Source: Kitasatospora atroaurantiaca (GTDB lineage Bacteria > Actinomycetota > Actinomycetes > Streptomycetales > Streptomycetaceae). From it: DNA of 64,000 nucleotides. A model generated the notes under the pieces. It made no database searches. It worked only from the letters and a program-made list of their open reading frames with translations, and was not told the origin of the DNA. This document shows, one piece after another, positions 36,925-46,700 of this stretch (within the stretch, counting starts at the first letter, position 1; every line of letters starts with the position of its first letter). The DNA lies in assembly GCF_007828955.1 (NCBI RefSeq), contig NZ_VIVR01000001.1, positions 7,626,001 through 7,690,000 on the forward strand, read 5' to 3'. The translations under genes were made by a program, and so were the position numbers.

Positions 36925-37726
36925 GCAGGGGGAAGACGTTGTCTACCGGCATGTTGATGCCTGATCCAACCGGGATGTGCTCGGCCAGGATGCGGGCGAA
37001 GGCGGGGAATGCAAAATTGTGACCGACGCCTGTGAGGGCGTCAAATCGGTCGGCCAGATCCGACCCTCGCGTTCGGATGATCTGCTCGAGGGAGTAGCCC
37101 AGCTGATGTCGCAAGTAGTTGATGAAGAGGATTCCGCAGCCGTAAGAGACCCTATCGGCGTCCGATTGGGCGGTGTTGGTGACCCAGTCCGGGCGATCCG
37201 TGGTGCCTAGCCACTCGTTCACCCTTGGACCATTGCCTGATCGGTAGTAGCCAATAGGGTGCAACTCGGTGGCCAACACGATCGACAACGCCTCACCGTC
37301 GCTCCAACTCCGGTTCCAGCCGTAGCCGGTGAAGTCCATCAGGATCTCGGCCAGCTCCGCGACGAACAACATGCGAGCAAACTCATCGAACACATTCTGC
37401 TGCGACGGCGTCGGCGCCGTCGGGATGTAGGTGCTGCCGATCGAGATCCGGCTGATCTGGTCCCGCAGCCATCCCAGGTTCGAGACGTCGCCTGGCCCAT
37501 CAGAATGCGACACATGTACCCAGGTCCCGTACCGGTTGCGGCCCCCGGCGTTGAAGTTGCAGTCAAACAACTTCTCAAGCGCTGCAAGATCCGCTTCGCA
37601 GGTCTCCCCGATAGCTTGCGCACGCCGCAACGCGTCGGCATCGGGCTGTTGATTAAGCCATTCGCCGTAGGTGATGACGAAGTTCGGCGTGTCTGCGGCT
37701 ACGGAAAACCCAAGCCAATCTTTCAT
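36719..37726 (-). pseudogene. Hypothetical protein linked to tyrosinase, N-terminal part (frameshifted)
   Basis: From ATG 37726 (MKDWLGFSVAADTPNFVITY) to about residue 285 the protein is coherent: GRNRYGTWVHVSHSDGPGDV, ARMLFVAELAEILMDFTGYG, VLATELHPIGYYRSGNGPRV, VSYGCGILFINYLRHQLGYS. The layout recalls a zinc-peptidase-like fold, but I cannot identify an HExxH. The last ~50 residues are Arg-rich and out of frame. It lies 85 bp downstream of the tyrosinase gene on the same strand, so the two probably form a transcription unit. Confidence 0.55.
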
Positions 37727-37811
37727 CTACGTGCCTGCTTTCTGCATCTGCTCGGATCAGTTCCCAGCCCGCTAGGACGAAGACGGTGCCAGTCAGAAAG
37801 ATACAACCCGG

Positions 37812-38843
37812 CTAGATGTACATATATCCGAGAATGGCGATGTCCGCCACGCTCGCGGGCACCACATATCGAAAGGGGTCCAGAGCCGCATCTGCACCGA
37901 CGAGGTTCGGTGTACCCGAATGCGTGAGTTGCCACCTGTCCCAGATGCGGTCCACATTTGCGTGCAGGAGCCAGAAGATTGGGTCTTTTGCAGCCGTAAC
38001 CGGATCAGTGATGGTGCCGTTGCACCAATTGTGTACGTCGTTGTGGGCATCGAACTCTAGCCCCAGGGTGAAGTCTGTATACGTCTGCTTTAGTAGAATT
38101 CCGTCGACGGTGGCCTGCGTGGGAAGAGAGCCACCTCGTGCTCCGGGCGTGCCGCGCTGGACGTTTGGCGGCTGCCATACCCAATCGGGCCGATCGTGGT
38201 CATTGGCGTAGTCCCAATAAGGAATCCTCAGGTTAGGCTCATACGTACGCAGGGTCTGCTCAAGCGCATAGACGTAAGTCCGATGCCATGGCAGGAACCG
38301 CTGGGTGCCAACAGGGCCGCCGGCGTGCTCCATGGTGTGCATACGGTGGCTCATGTCTGAATGCACGTCGGCCCACCCTTGGTAACGGCCGCTTGCGTAT
38401 GCAGCTTGCAGCGCTCCATTGAACCGGCTTCGCTCGGTTTCGCTCAGCCGCCTGTGATCCCACCGAGTCCTAGCAACTGCGCGGGCAATGGCGGTCAGCC
38501 CATCCTCAACCTTCATGGACCATCTGAGCTGGCTATCCATCAAAGGCGACCAGAGCTGAGCAGCGACTTTGCTGGTATCGACATCATCGACTCCCGCATC
38601 GAAGATCCATGAAGAATCGCTTACGGGACGGTCGGGTACACTTCCTACGTCTCGCAGGAGTCGGGCAAATCGAAGCGCGAGCAACTCCGGGTCGAGTTGT
38701 CTACCAGCTCCCCAGTCCACTTTCATAAGGTTGAAGTCATCCCGGTCAGGGAATCGACCTTCCGCGTGCAATTCCCCACGGCGCTGACCGTTTCCGGCGT
38801 CCTTCGAGGGTTTGACTCGGTCTCGCGAATTCCTCAGGGCCAT
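37812..38843 (-). CDS. Tyrosinase-family type-3 copper protein
   Basis: 343 residues from ATG 38843; a start at 38726 (MKVDWGAGRQLDPELLALRF) is a reasonable alternative. CuA site: DVHSDMSHRMHT (His) and RFLPWHRTYVYALEQTLRTY (His). CuB site: FDAHNDVHNWCNGTI (two His) and AKDPIFWLLHANVDRIWDRW (His). These are the six-His pattern of tyrosinases/polyphenol oxidases, which hydroxylate or oxidise phenols using O2. No MelC1 caddie gene is adjacent and no signal peptide is seen. The gene is less G+C-rich than its surroundings, suggesting transfer from another source. Confidence 0.88.
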   Translation of the reverse strand: MALRNSRDRVKPSKDAGNGQRRGELHAEGRFPDRDDFNLMKVDWGAGRQLDPELLALRFARLLRDVGSVPDRPVSDSSWIFDAGVDDVDTSKVAAQLWSPLMDSQLRWSMKVEDGLTAIARAVARTRWDHRRLSETERSRFNGALQAAYASGRYQGWADVHSDMSHRMHTMEHAGGPVGTQRFLPWHRTYVYALEQTLRTYEPNLRIPYWDYANDHDRPDWVWQPPNVQRGTPGARGGSLPTQATVDGILLKQTYTDFTLGLEFDAHNDVHNWCNGTITDPVTAAKDPIFWLLHANVDRIWDRWQLTHSGTPNLVGADAALDPFRYVVPASVADIAILGYMYI

Positions 38844-38857
38844 GCCGTTCCCTCCAG

Positions 38858-39139
38858 CTAATTACGCATGCACGGGCTAGCGGATAGGAAGACCGGCCAT
38901 CGTGACTGTCGGCGAGCATCGACGGAGGGCTTCGCTACAACCAATCTGTAGGTCTGTCCGCCGCCGAGCGAGTCTTCCGCGTCCAGGGGAGTGACAGGCC
39001 CTTCCGAACCCGTTGATGTATTGAACGTGATCGCAGAATGGGAGTGAATTCTGGACTGGTACGGCAGAGCTGGGCCGTCTTGTCTCTGCCGCGGTGTGGA
39101 GGTGGTGGCTTCCGCGCTAGCGCTAGCCTGCGGCACTTA
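38858..39139 (-). CDS. Possible truncated gene cut by IS5 copy 2
   Basis: The reverse frame is open from the edge of the IS5 element to a stop at 38858, 15 bp before the tyrosinase start. It reads SAITFNTSTGSEGPVTPLDA, then GGGQTYRLVVAKPSV. Its close spacing to the tyrosinase gene suits the 3' end of an upstream operon partner, but the codon evidence is weak. No other gene is visible between 38844 and 39139. Confidence 0.3.
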
Positions 39140-40035
39140 GAGCTCGTAACACGATCACGCTGTCGGCTTGTTGATCCTTCTCCAGCAGATGAGTGCACAT
39201 GCAAGCGAGATGAGCGAGTCGTGCAGGTCGAGGCGGCGTTCCCAGCGGACGGCGAGGCGCTTGAACTGGTGGAGCAGGGCGAAGGTCTGCTCCACCACGT
39301 AGCGGAGTTTGCCGAGGCCGCGGATGTCGGGCTCTCCGCGGCGGGAGATGACGGGCAGGATCCGGCGTCTGATCAGCTCTCGCCTGACGTGCCTGCTGTC
39401 GTAGCCCTTGTCGCCGAGCAGGGACTTGGGCCGCTTGCGGGGGCGCCCCGGTTGGCCGGCCACGGGCGGGACCGCGTCGACCAGCGCGAGAGTCTGGGTG
39501 ACGTCGGGGACGTTGCCGCCGGTCGTGATGACCTTCAGCGGGGTTCCGTTCCCGTCGCAGATCAGATGGTGCTTGCTGCCCGACTTGCCGCGATCGACCG
39601 GCGACGGGCCAACCCCGGCACCCCCCTTTTCGCGCGCACATGGGAGGCATCTACACAAGCGCGCGTCCAGTCGATCCGCCGGGCCGCGTTCAGCTCCGCG
39701 AGCAGTATCCGGTGGACCTGGTCGAAGACCCCGGCCTCCGTCCACCGGCACAGCCGGCGCCAGCATGTCTGCCCGGAGCCGAAGCCCAGCTCCGGCGGGA
39801 GCTGTTGCCAGGTGATCCCGGTGAACAGCACGAACAACACGCCCTGCAGGCACAGCCGGTCGTCCACCGGCCGAGGCCCCGGAGCCCGCTCCGGCCACGG
39901 CGGCAACACCGGCTCGATCAGCGCCCACAGCTCGTCATCGACCATCCACGGTGCACTCACGCCACCACCAACGGACGAATCGTCACACCGGACACGGCCC
40001 ACCAGCCCACACCCACGAGATCGTGTTACGAGCTC
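39140..40035 (-). mobile_element. IS5-family element, copy 2 (inverted relative to copy 1)
   Basis: Same 896-bp length and same ends as 32198-33093, but with the transposase on the reverse strand. Left neighbour bases are CTTA, as in copy 1; right neighbour bases are TTCAGC, so no target duplication is apparent. Together the two copies bracket a 6-kb segment. Confidence 0.92.
39155..39960 (-). CDS. IS5-family transposase, frameshifted (copy 2)
   Basis: Translation identical to copy 1 in both frames, including the first Asp segment WTRACVDASHVRAKRG, the GDKGYDS Asp block and the VEQTFALLHQFKRL Glu block, with the same -1 switch at the A4G6 run. The identity implies a recent duplication or ongoing homogenisation. 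Confidence 0.88.
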
Positions 40036-40218
40036 TTCAGCGTGCGTCCACGTGCTTGCAATGAAGGCGATGTTCCCTCGCACGGCTTTCCCCCCGTCCC
40101 CGTGGCATGCCTGCGCCTTGCTCGGCCGAGCCTGCCGGGGGGCGACGGCGATGTCCATGTTCGGACCTCTCGCCGCCGCGCGCACCCGGTCCTGTGAACC
40201 CGACGGAGGATCAGGTGG

Positions 40219-41031
40219 TCACACGTCGCGTCGGCTGACCACCGGGTAGGCGACGGCCAGCAGCGCGGCGGCGAGGGCGACCAGGGCCCCGAGGAGCTGC
40301 CAGGGGTTGACGTCCGGGTCGAGCCCGTTGCCGAACAGGGCGGCGGAGATGCTCACGGGTGCGTAGAGGATCAGGTAGCGGCCGACCGCCTCTCCGGTGA
40401 AGAGGCCGATGATGGTCGGCAGCATGACAAAGCCGAGCATGGCGCTGATCGCGCCGGCACTGTGCCGCAGCAGGGCTCCCATCGCAAGCGACATCAGGCC
40501 GATCGCGGCGAGGTAGAGGCTGCCGCCGACCACGGTCCTGAGCACCTGTTCGGTCGGCTGCGGGCCCGCCTCGTCGCCCAGCATCGCGATGGCCACCGCC
40601 GTGAACGTCCCGATCGCCGCGGTGGCGAGGACCAGGACCAGGGCGAAGAACACCAGGGCCTTGGCGGTCAGCATCCGTGCCCGCCTCGGACACGCGGTGA
40701 GCGTGCTGCGGATCATGCCGGTGCCGTACTCCGAGCTGATGGTGAGCACCCCGAGCGCGATGACGGGGATCTGGCCGATGAAGAAGCCGCCCATGCCGAG
40801 CCCCAGGATGTCGTCGCCCGGCTGCACCGTGCCGTCGGAGAACACGACGGCCAGGGCGCCGACGCCGAGGATGAAGGTGAACATGGCGGCCAGGTTCCAG
40901 ACCGTCGAACGGACGCTGCGGATCTTCGTCCACTCGGAGGCCAGGGCGTGGCCCAGGCGGGCCTCCTCCACGGGAATCGGCGAGGCGAAGACCGGGGAGG
41001 CCTCGCGCGGGGGAGCGGTGGGGGTGAGCAC
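40219..41031 (-). CDS. ABC transporter permease
   Basis: 270 residues from ATG 41031. A hydrophilic N-terminus ends LGHALASEWTKIRSVRSTVW, a hallmark of ABC-2 permeases of the drug/bacitracin type. Six hydrophobic segments follow (NLAAMFTFILGVGALAVVF, FFIGQIPVIALGVLTISSEY, ALVFFALVLVLATAAIGTFT, LYLAAIGLMSLAMGALL, ISAMLGFVMLPTIIGLF, LLGALVALAAALLAVAYPVV). It starts 3 bp after the ATPase gene, so it is a two-gene exporter operon. Substrate unknown. Confidence 0.93.
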   Translation of the reverse strand: MLTPTAPPREASPVFASPIPVEEARLGHALASEWTKIRSVRSTVWNLAAMFTFILGVGALAVVFSDGTVQPGDDILGLGMGGFFIGQIPVIALGVLTISSEYGTGMIRSTLTACPRRARMLTAKALVFFALVLVLATAAIGTFTAVAIAMLGDEAGPQPTEQVLRTVVGGSLYLAAIGLMSLAMGALLRHSAGAISAMLGFVMLPTIIGLFTGEAVGRYLILYAPVSISAALFGNGLDPDVNPWQLLGALVALAAALLAVAYPVVSRRDV

Positions 41032-41034
41032 TGG

Positions 41035-41979
41035 TCAGGCCTCGTTCTCGTCGTAGTGGTCATGTGCCGAGCGGTACTCCACCTCGTCCTGGGTGAGCCG
41101 CATGTAGGCCTCCTCCAGCGAGGCGTGATGCGGTGACAGCTCGTGCAGCCGTACACCGTGCTCGTGGGCCAGGTCGCTGATCTGCGGCAGTGTCGCCCCG
41201 GTGACCTTGAGCGCGCCGTCGGGCTCCGGCTCGGTCCACGCACCTGCTTCGGCGAGTACCCGGCCCAGCAGGTCCCGCTGCGGCCCGTCGCCGTCCGGGG
41301 TGCGTACCCGCACGTAGCCGGCGGAGTGACGGTCGATGAAGTCGCGGACGGACATGTCGGCCAGCAGCCGTCCCTGGCCGATCACGATCAGATGGTCGGC
41401 GGTGATCGCCATCTCGCTCATCAGGTGGGAGGAGACCAGGACCGTACGGCCTTCGGCGGCGAGGCGCCGCATCAGTGTGCGCACCCAGTGGATGCCCTCC
41501 GGGTCCAGGCCGTTGACCGGCTCGTCGAAGAGCAGCACCTCGGGATCGCCGAGCAGGGCCGCGGCGATGCCGAGCCGCTGGCCCATGCCGAGCGAGAAGC
41601 CCTTGGAGCGGTGGTCCGCCACCTGGTGAAGGCCGACGATGTCGAGTACCTCGTCCACCCGCTCCCGGGGGAGGCCGGCGAGCTGGGACAGGCAGAGCAG
41701 GTGGTTGCGGGCGCTGCGGCCGCCGTGCACGGCGCGGGCGTCGAGCAGGGCGCCGACCTTGCGGGCGGCGTTGGGCAACTGCCGGTACGGGTGGCCGTCG
41801 ATGGTGACGCTGCCTGAGGTCGGCGTGTCCAGGCCGAGGATCATGCGCATCGTGGTCGACTTGCCTGAGCCGTTGGGCCCGAGGAAACCGGTGACGACAC
41901 CTGGCCGGACCTGGAACGAGAGGCTGTCGACGGCCGTCTTGGGGCCGTAGCGCTTGGTGAGGCCGTGTGCCTCGATCAT
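41035..41979 (-). CDS. ABC transporter ATP-binding protein
   Basis: 314 residues from ATG 41979 (MIEAHGLTKRYGPKTAVDSL); longer in-frame starts to 42069 add non-conserved sequence. Walker A GFLGPNGSGKSTTMRM (~36), signature-like GFSLGMGQRLGIAAALLGDP, Walker B EVLLFDEPVNGLDPEG and switch His in VLVSSHLMSEMAI. The C-terminal ~90 residues are the extension typical of ABC-2 drug exporter ATPases. It pairs with the permease immediately downstream. Confidence 0.94.
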   Translation of the reverse strand: MIEAHGLTKRYGPKTAVDSLSFQVRPGVVTGFLGPNGSGKSTTMRMILGLDTPTSGSVTIDGHPYRQLPNAARKVGALLDARAVHGGRSARNHLLCLSQLAGLPRERVDEVLDIVGLHQVADHRSKGFSLGMGQRLGIAAALLGDPEVLLFDEPVNGLDPEGIHWVRTLMRRLAAEGRTVLVSSHLMSEMAITADHLIVIGQGRLLADMSVRDFIDRHSAGYVRVRTPDGDGPQRDLLGRVLAEAGAWTEPEPDGALKVTGATLPQISDLAHEHGVRLHELSPHHASLEEAYMRLTQDEVEYRSAHDHYDENEA

Positions 41980-42067
41980 GAAGGGCGTCCTTGGTGTCTG
42001 TGGTCGGCCGGACTGGTTCTCGCACAAGACGACGGCGGCATACCCGGCGGTTTCCCGACCCGACAAC

Positions 42068-42083
42068 ATGAACTATGATTCAT
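42068..42083. promoter_or_regulatory. Palindrome in the divergent promoter region
   Basis: ATGAA-N6-TTCAT between the divergent ABC operon and the SDR-like gene. The spacer contains TATGAT, a good -10 match for the forward gene, so a repressor bound here would cover the promoter. A TetR-type operator is a guess from symmetry alone. Confidence 0.35.
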
Positions 42084-42125
42084 GATAGGTGCGAACGGTG
42101 ATCATTCAGCGGGAGGGATGACGGC

Positions 42126-42803
42126 ATGAAGGTGATCCTTCTCGGCGCGACCGGCATGGTCGGACAGGGCGTCCTGCGGGAGTGCCTGCGTGACGACGCG
42201 GTGGAAGGCGTGCTGGTGCTCGGCCGGACGCCGACCGGCGTCCGGCACCCGAAGCTCCGCGAGATCGTGCAGCCCGATCTGACCGACCTCGGCGGGGTCG
42301 AGGCCGAACTCTCCGGCTACGACGCGTGCTTCTTCTGTCTCGGCGTCTCCTCGGCAGGCATGAAGGAGGAGGCGTACCGCCGCGTGACCCACGACCTCAC
42401 GCTCTCCGTCGCCCGGACCGTGTCCGCCCTGAACCCCGGCCTGACCTTCGTCTATGTCTCCGGGCAGGGCACGGACAGCTCCGAGCGGGGCAGGCTGATG
42501 TGGGCCAGGGTGAAGGGCAGGACCGAGAACGACCTGCTCGCCCTGCCCATGGACGCCTACATGTTCCGCCCCGGATTCATCCAGCCGATGCACGGCGTCA
42601 CCTCCAGGACCAGGCTCTACCGGGCCGCCTACCGGGTGACGACGCCCCTCTTCCCGGTGCTGTGGAGGCTGTTCCCGAACCAGCTGACCACCACCGAACG
42701 CCTGGGGCGGGCGATGATCGCCGTCGCCCGCTCGGGTGCGCCCGGCCGGATCCTCGGGACGAGGGACATCAACGCCCTCGTCCCGCTCGCTCCGCCGTCC
42801 TAG
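42126..42803 (+). CDS. NAD(P)-binding atypical SDR / epimerase-like protein
   Basis: 225 residues from ATG 42126. The Rossmann motif MKVILLGATGMVGQGVLREC carries GxxGxxG at the N-terminus, followed by LREIVQPDLTDLGG and FVYVSGQGTDSSERGRLMWA. The Tyr-xxx-Lys pair is not clear (VKGRTENDL is in the usual region), as in NmrA-like and complex-I-associated atypical SDRs. Cytosolic; substrate unknown. It is preceded by GGGAGGGATG, a strong ribosome-binding site, and its stop overlaps that of the convergent GH16-like gene. Confidence 0.88.
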   Translation: MKVILLGATGMVGQGVLRECLRDDAVEGVLVLGRTPTGVRHPKLREIVQPDLTDLGGVEAELSGYDACFFCLGVSSAGMKEEAYRRVTHDLTLSVARTVSALNPGLTFVYVSGQGTDSSERGRLMWARVKGRTENDLLALPMDAYMFRPGFIQPMHGVTSRTRLYRAAYRVTTPLFPVLWRLFPNQLTTTERLGRAMIAVARSGAPGRILGTRDINALVPLAPPS

Positions 42804-43471
42804 CGACTCACCTTGAGGGACGGGCAGGCCCAGGACAGCGGAGTCCCGTCAGGTGGAGGGCCGTGGTACGTCCCGTCGCTCACCGACAGGTTGACGATGA
42901 GGTAGGCGTGCCACGTCCTGCCGACCCCGCGGCCGTCGGCGTGGACGAGGTGGCCGCCCACGTACCACTCCACCGTCCGGGCTCCGAGGACCACCCGGAG
43001 TCCGACGGTGGCGCCCGGTGTGACCGTCGGGTCCTGCCAGTACCGGTAGCCACCCTTCACGTGGTTCGAGAGCTCCAGCGTCCCGGGGTTGTCCGGGTGG
43101 TACTCGAACACGTCGATCTCGTTGCCGCCGTCACGCCAGGTCCAGATGGCCGGCCAGGCGCCCCGGCCGCTCGGGAGCGTGATCCGGGCATCGATGACAT
43201 CGCCCGTCCGCACCTCGAACGCCTCCGGGCTCCCCTCCGTGGTGAGCAGGTCGCAGTCCCACAGGTCGTCGGCCTCCCTCGCCTCGGCGCGGAAGACGCC
43301 GCCCGGGCAGTAGCGGGGTCTTAGGTGGTCGAGTTTGTGGTCGGAGCGGTTGGTCGGGCCCATGTCGGGATAGGCGCTGCTTCGTCCGGCGGTCCACTGG
43401 TGGGCCGAGGTGAAATCAGCGGTGAAGACGACTCGGCGGGTGTGTGGTGTTGAAGTTCGTTCACTCTCCAT
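42800..43471 (-). CDS. GH16-like glycoside hydrolase
   Basis: 223 residues from ATG 43471. Catalytic motif GNEIDVFEYH (ExDxxE with both Glu and the Asp) follows SGRGAWPAIWTWRD, the usual GH16 lead-in. Later strands include VGLRVVLGARTVEWYVGGHL and HAYLIVNLSVSDG. GH16 enzymes cleave beta-1,3/1,4-glucans, agar or carrageenan. Unlike most, this protein shows no signal peptide and is short, so it may act inside the cell or use a missed upstream start. Convergent with the SDR-like gene and divergent from the Pls-type synthetase. Confidence 0.82.
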   Translation of the reverse strand: MESERTSTPHTRRVVFTADFTSAHQWTAGRSSAYPDMGPTNRSDHKLDHLRPRYCPGGVFRAEAREADDLWDCDLLTTEGSPEAFEVRTGDVIDARITLPSGRGAWPAIWTWRDGGNEIDVFEYHPDNPGTLELSNHVKGGYRYWQDPTVTPGATVGLRVVLGARTVEWYVGGHLVHADGRGVGRTWHAYLIVNLSVSDGTYHGPPPDGTPLSWACPSLKVSR

Positions 43472-43509
43472 CCTTTGATTATGGCGTGAGTCACATTTCC
43501 GGTAAACAT

Positions 43510-43586
43510 CTGACGATAGGTCAGATCATATGACGAGCAGTCATATTGCTTACGACATGGGCGTCCTGGTGGCTGATGCACCATCA
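43510..43586. promoter_or_regulatory. Cluster of palindromes upstream of the Pls-type synthetase
   Basis: Three perfect inverted repeats lie in the 232-bp divergent region: CTGAC-N5-GTCAG (43510-43524), ATATGAC-N5-GTCATAT (43528-43546) and TGATG-N3-CATCA (43574-43586). The first two share TGAC-N5-GTCA with centres 20 bp apart, about two helical turns, suggesting cooperative binding of a dimeric repressor on one face of the DNA. Confidence 0.5.
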
Positions 43587-43703
43587 GACATGGTCATTTC
43601 TCGATCAGTTGGGCCGCCACGTCGACCCGTCATCCCGGGCGGGGCGGAGTTACCATCGCAGTCCCCAAGGGCGGGGGACAGGGATGAGGGGCGTACAGCT
43701 GTC

Positions 43704-46700
43704 ATGACGTACACGCACACACCGCACGACCGGGCCGAGGCCGACCAGGCCACCGGCCCGCTCGCCCTGTTTCCCGGACGCCCGGCGCCCGCGCCGCGCA
43801 CGCTCGTCGACGTGCTGGACGCCAGCGTCCGCGCCCACCCGCACGAGCCGGCCCTGGACGACGGCTGCACCGCGCTCAGCTACCGGGCGCTGGCCGCCGA
43901 GGTCGAGGCGCTGCGCCGCCGCCTGGCGGGGGCCGGGATCGGGCTGGGCGACCGCGTCGGCGTACGGGTGCCCTCGGGCACCAACGACCTCTACGTCTGC
44001 ATCCTCGCCGTGCTCGCCGCCGGCGCCGCCTACGTCCCGGTCGACGCGGAGGACCCGGACGAGCGCGCGGAGCTCGTCTTCGGCGAGGCCGCGGTGGCCG
44101 CGGTCCTCGGTGCCGACCGCACCCTCACCGTCACGGACCACCGGGCCACCGCCCGCCCGGCAGGCCGGCCGAGCCCCGACGACGACGCGTGGATCATCTT
44201 CACCTCCGGCTCCACCGGCAAGCCCAAGGGCGTCGCCGTCACCCACCGCAACGCCGCCGCCTTCGTCGATGCCGAGGCCGCGCTCTTCCTCCAGGACGAG
44301 CCGATCGGCCCCGGCGACCGCGTGATGGCCGGGCTCTCGGTCGCCTTCGACGCCTCCTGCGAGGAGATGTGGCTGGCCTGGCGCTACGGCGCCTGCCTGG
44401 TGCCCGTACCGCGCTCCCAGGTCCGCAGCGGCGCAGACCTCGGCCCGTGGCTCGCCGAGCAGGAGATCACCGTGGTCTCCACGGTGCCCACCCTTGCCGC
44501 GCTCTGGCCCGCCGAGGCGCTGAACGAGGTGCGGCTGCTGATCTTCGGCGGCGAAGCCTGCCCGCCCGAGCTGGTCCAGCGCCTGGTCACCGAGGGCCGC
44601 GAGGTGTGGAACACCTACGGGCCCACCGAGGCCACCGTCGTCGCCTGCGCCTCGCTGCTGACCCGCGAAGGCCCGGTCAGGATCGGCCTGCCCCTGGACG
44701 GCTGGGAGCTGGCCGTGGTGGACGAGGCCGGCGACCCGGTCCCGATGGGCGGCACCGGGCAGCTCGTCATCGGCGGCGTCGGGCTCGCCCGCTACCTCGA
44801 CCCCGAGAAGGACGCCGAGAAGTACGCCCCGCTGAAGTCGCTCGGCTGGGAGCGCGCCTACCGCAGCGGCGACCTCGTCCAGGCCGAGCCCGAAGGGCTG
44901 CTCTTCCTCGGCCGCAGCGACGAGCAGGTCAAGCTCGGCGGCCGGCGGATCGAACTCGGCGAGGTGGACGCCGCCCTGCAGGCCCTCCCGGGCGTGGCGG
45001 GAGCCGCCGCGGCCGTCCGGACGGCCAGGGGCGGCAACCAGCTGCTGGTCGGCTACCTGGTCACCCAGGAAGGCTGGGACCACGCCGCCGCCGTCGAGCG
45101 GCTGCGCGCCGAACTGCCCGCCGCCCTGGTGCCGCTGCTCGCCCCCGTCGAGGCCCTGCCCACCCGTACGTCCGGCAAGGTGGACCGCAACGCGCTGCCG
45201 TGGCCCCTGCCCGACCTGGAGCGGTCCGGCCCCGCCGAGCAGCTCTACGGCACCGAGGCCTGGCTGGCCGAACAGTGGAGCGAGATCCTCGGCGTGCCGG
45301 TCGGCAGCGCCCAGGACGACTTCTTCGCGATCGGCGGCGGCAGCCTCGCCGCCGCCCGGCTCACCACGCTGCTGCGCAGCCGCTACCCGGCGGCCGCCGT
45401 CCTCGACATCTACCAGCAGCCCACCCTGCGCAAGCTGGCCCGCCACCTCGAGCGCTCCGCGCAGGGCGACGGTGCGGCCCGCACCGTGGGGCTGGTTCCG
45501 ACCCGGGCCAAGATCGTCCAGCTGCTCCTGCTGCTGCCGCTCTTCACCCTGGTCGGACTGCGCTGGACGGTGGGGCTGCTGGCCCTGGGCAACGTCCTGG
45601 AGTGGTTCGGCAGCTACCCCTGGGCGCCGACCGCGTCCTGGTGGGTGGTCGCGGCCGGCGGCCTGCTGCTCTTCAGCCCGCCCGGCCGCCTGGCGATCGC
45701 GGCCGGTGGTGCCCGGCTGCTGCTCCGGGGACTCCGGCCGGGCAGCTACCCGCGCGGCGGCAGCATGCACCTGCGGCTGTGGACCGCCGAGCGGCTCGCC
45801 GAGCTGAGCGGGGCGACCGCCCTGTCCGGCGCCTGGCTGGTCCGCTACGGCCGCGCACTGGGGGCCAGGATCGGGCCCGAGGTCGACCTGCACTCGCTGC
45901 CGCCGGTCACCGGCATGCTCCGGCTCGGCCGGGGCTGCGCGGTCGAGGCCGAGGTGGACCTGTCCGGGTACTGGCTGGACGGGGACCGGCTGGAGGTCGG
46001 CACCGTGCGAGTCGGCTCCGGCGCGGTGGTCGGCACCCGCAGCACGCTCTTCCCCGGCGCCCGCGTCGGCAAGCGCTCCCAGGTCGCGCCGGGCTCCAGC
46101 GTCACCGCCCAGGTGCCGACCGGCCAGCGCTGGGCCGGTGCGCCCGCCGTGAAGCTGGGCCGGGCCGAGCGGAGCTGGCCCAAGCAGCGCCCGCCGCGCA
46201 AGGCCCGGTGGGACGCCGCGTACGGGGCAAGCGCTCTCGGGTTGAACCTGCTGCCCGTGGCCCCCGCACTCGCGGCGCTCGCGGTCGCCGCCCCGTTCGT
46301 CCACCCCGGTGACGGCCTCGGCGGCGCCCTGCGGGGCGCGCTCGTTGCGGTGGTGCCCGCCACCCTGGTCTTCGGCCTGGTCTACGCCGCGCTGCTGGCC
46401 GCCGCCGTCCGGCTGCTCAGCCTCGGCCTGCGCCCCGGCTGCCACCCGCTGCACGGCCGGGTCGGCTGGCAGGCCTGGACGGTCAGCCAGCTGATGGACC
46501 TGGCCCGCGAGCGGCTCTTCCCGCTCTATGCCGGCCTGATCACCCCGGCCTGGCTGCGGGCGCTCGGCATGAAGGTCGGCAGCCGGGCCGAGGTCTCCAC
46601 CGTGCTGGCCCTGCCCAGCCTGACCACCGTCGGTGACGGGGCCTTCCTGGCCGACGACACGCTGATCGCCCCGTACGAACTGGGCGGCGGCTGGCTGCGT

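Noticed and set aside
32198..40035. A confirmed composite transposon with target duplication
   Set aside because: The outer flanks (CTTA on the left, TTCAGC on the right) do not match, so movement as one unit is not supported by the sequence.
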